In this document: one piece after another, positions 62,832 through 64,000 of the stretch
How the letters are laid out: the number at the start of each line of letters is the position of its first letter
How positions within the stretch are numbered: position 1 is the stretch's first letter
NCBI RefSeq assembly: GCF_000743705.1
Contig: NZ_JQEZ01000001.1
Location: forward strand, 1,227,152-1,291,151
Source of the DNA: Ruegeria halocynthiae
GTDB taxonomy: Bacteria; Pseudomonadota; Alphaproteobacteria; Rhodobacterales; Rhodobacteraceae
DNA: 64,000 nt
Direction of reading: 5' to 3'
The notes under the pieces: model-generated
The model's input: only the letters and a program-made list of their open reading frames with translations
What the model was told of the DNA's origin: nothing
The model's database searches: none
Program-made: the position numbers and the translations under genes

Positions 62832-64000
62832 GTAAGCGGCGTCTGAAGACCGTCTGCTATTGGCTTGAAGTTCCACGGGAGCAGATCGTCGATCTTGTTT
62901 TTGGGGTGACCAGTTGCGATGGCTTCGAGCGTGGCCTTGAGATATGCGAAGGGCTCAACACCGTTGATTTTGGCGGTTTCGATCAGAGAAGCGATGCGGC
63001 CCCAGGCCTTGCCGCCCTCATCGTGCCCCGCAAACAATGCGTTCTTTCTGTTCAGGGCAATTGGCCTGATTAAATTTTCGACCTGGTTGCTATCGATCTC
63101 GACGCACCCGTCATTGAGGAAGGTTTGCAGGTCATCCCAGTGACGGTGGATATATGCCAGTTTTTCGCCGAGGCGAGACTTGGCCGAGACGCGGATGCGC
63201 TGAGTTTGCAGCCAGTCGCCGAAGGCAGCGACCAGGGGCGCAGATCGGGTCTTGCGTGCCGAGAGACGCTGGCCGGGGGATGTGCCTCGGATGTCTTTTT
63301 CGATAGCATAGATTTCGGCGATCTGGCGCAGGCCTTCGGCGGCGATCTCGGATTTGTCGCGGTCGTGGATTTCCTTGAGCTTGCGGCGGGCGTGCGCCCA
63401 GCAATGGGCCACGACGATGGGCTCGCCGCCCTTGCGCGTGGTGCGGGTCAGACGATTGTATCCGGGGTAGCCATCCAGTTGCAGGATGCCGTCGAAGCCT
63501 GTGAGGAACTTTTCCGCATTCTCGCCCCGCCGGTCGGGGGCGTAGAAGAACACGACCCCCGGCGGGTCATCGCCGCCCCAATTGCGATCATCGCGGGCCA
63601 AAGCCCAGAGATATCCGGTTTTGGTCTTCTTGCGGCCGGGGTCGAGGATCGGGGCTGTCGTTTCGTCCATGAAGAGCTTCGTGGAGGTCTTCAGGTGCTC
63701 GGCCAGCCGGTCCACGACCGGGCCCAGATGGAAGGCTGCCTTGCCGACCCAATCCGCCAGAGTGGATCGGTGAATGTCGATGCCTGTACGACCCAGGATT
63801 TGGGATTGCCTGTAAAGCGGACAGTGATCGGCATATTTTGACACCAACACATGCGCGATGGTGCCCTCTGTTGGCAGCGCTCTTTCGATCAGGCGTGCTG
63901 GTGCCAGGGCCTGGGTCACGCCATCGGTGCAATGGCGGCAGGCGTATTTTGGACGCACGGTGACAATCACGCGCAGTTTGGCGGGCACGATATCCAGCCG
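62390..64000 (-). CDS. IS66 transposase, reading through its IR into phage sequence (5' end outside window)
   Basis: The frame is open to the window edge (RLDIVPAKLRVIV). It shows the IS66 TnpC motifs RPKYACRHC, FMDETTAPILDPG (first Asp of the DDE triad), LQLDGYPGYN and CWAHARRKLKEIH, DSNQVENLIRPIALNRKNALF. The IS frame ends about LLPWNFKPI but has no stop before the inverted repeat, so it continues as LQTPLTKFVFF into phage DNA and stops at 62,390. Confidence 0.85.
   Translation of the reverse strand, partial: RLDIVPAKLRVIVTVRPKYACRHCTDGVTQALAPARLIERALPTEGTIAHVLVSKYADHCPLYRQSQILGRTGIDIHRSTLADWVGKAAFHLGPVVDRLAEHLKTSTKLFMDETTAPILDPGRKKTKTGYLWALARDDRNWGGDDPPGVVFFYAPDRRGENAEKFLTGFDGILQLDGYPGYNRLTRTTRKGGEPIVVAHCWAHARRKLKEIHDRDKSEIAAEGLRQIAEIYAIEKDIRGTSPGQRLSARKTRSAPLVAAFGDWLQTQRIRVSAKSRLGEKLAYIHRHWDDLQTFLNDGCVEIDSNQVENLIRPIALNRKNALFAGHDEGGKAWGRIASLIETAKINGVEPFAYLKATLEAIATGHPKNKIDDLLPWNFKPIADGLQTPLTKFVFFRKRTGLSSPLDHVHLIECGFSHSELMGMSEAEFCFWRDERLEYDQLVAKAIKKQTKAARAAALAGALATGGSGALAAPGEVDGARYVNPRAGGTTTVSAPVTIEIKGNVDRDVMPDLEELAERTADKIEERIRESQRRGHD
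62832..64000. mobile_element. IS66-family element, left end and transposase part
   Basis: The outer end begins GTAAGCGGCGTCTGAAG, the typical IS66 terminal repeat. Adjacent bases 62,824-62,831 (CGAATTTC) would be one copy of the expected 8-bp target duplication. The other end and the accessory tnpA/tnpB genes lie outside the window. Confidence 0.88.

Noticed and set aside
51655..64000. CRISPR array in the repeat-rich prophage edge
   Set aside because: Repeats are two or three copies of unequal spacing with no regular spacers or cas genes.

Overview
The window is a chromosomal segment of a marine-type alphaproteobacterium, most likely a Rhodobacterales/Roseobacter-group member. The evidence is high-GC coding DNA, the gene run murA, DUF2948, hisD, UPF0262, low-MW phosphatase, infA, maf, RNase E/G, yacG typical of that order, and a mix of BCCT, Rieske and MttB-family genes common in roseobacters. 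Assignments come from reading protein motifs by eye; no database search was run.

Layout. 1-3.7 kb: 3' end of a fused alpha/beta 2-oxoacid dehydrogenase E1, a divergent FabD-like acyltransferase and a FAD amine oxidase. 3.7-11.9 kb: a LysR regulator divergent from a self-sufficient cobalamin reductive dehalogenase with a fused flavin/2Fe-2S reductase, then a three-subunit molybdenum hydroxylase (FAD, 2Fe-2S, Mo) that overlaps a MoaD/ThiS-like gene. 11.8-14.6 kb: DUF374 acyltransferase, tRNA-Trp, GNAT, and an LptF-type permease without an LptG partner beside it. 14.6-20.4 kb: an iron cluster on the minus strand (imelysin, Bfd, Bfr, di-heme oxidoreductase, second imelysin, DUF1513) with candidate iron-responsive palindromes. 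20.6-22.4 kb: ZrgA-like protein, tRNA-Met, alpha/beta hydrolase.

22.5-34.4 kb is a quaternary-amine region: Rieske oxygenase with a bridging Glu, a GcvA-like LysR, a BCCT transporter, a non-Pyl MttB-family methyltransferase, and a GntR-DHDPS family-ALDH-FAD oxidase operon facing a GlxA-type AraC regulator. The last four enzyme types resemble the end of (hydroxy)proline betaine degradation. 35.4-40.5 kb holds aspartate 4-decarboxylase with an aspartate:alanine antiporter, and a second antiporter paralogue in convergent orientation. 40.8-51.7 kb holds an FkbM methyltransferase, tRNA-Thr, the conserved murA-to-yacG run interrupted by accessory genes (GNAT, GT32-like, NTF2-like, nitrilase), and tRNA-Phe.

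51.7-64 kb, beginning next to tRNA-Phe, is a decayed prophage of P2-like tail type on the minus strand: E', tape-measure C-terminus, U, D, V, W, J, I, tail fibre, Dam methylase, LamG-like fibre. Several genes are cut by internal deletions or stops, an IS66 element interrupts it at 62,832, and its left edge is a mosaic of short direct repeats around small cargo genes. No integrase or capsid gene is visible; the element continues past the window.
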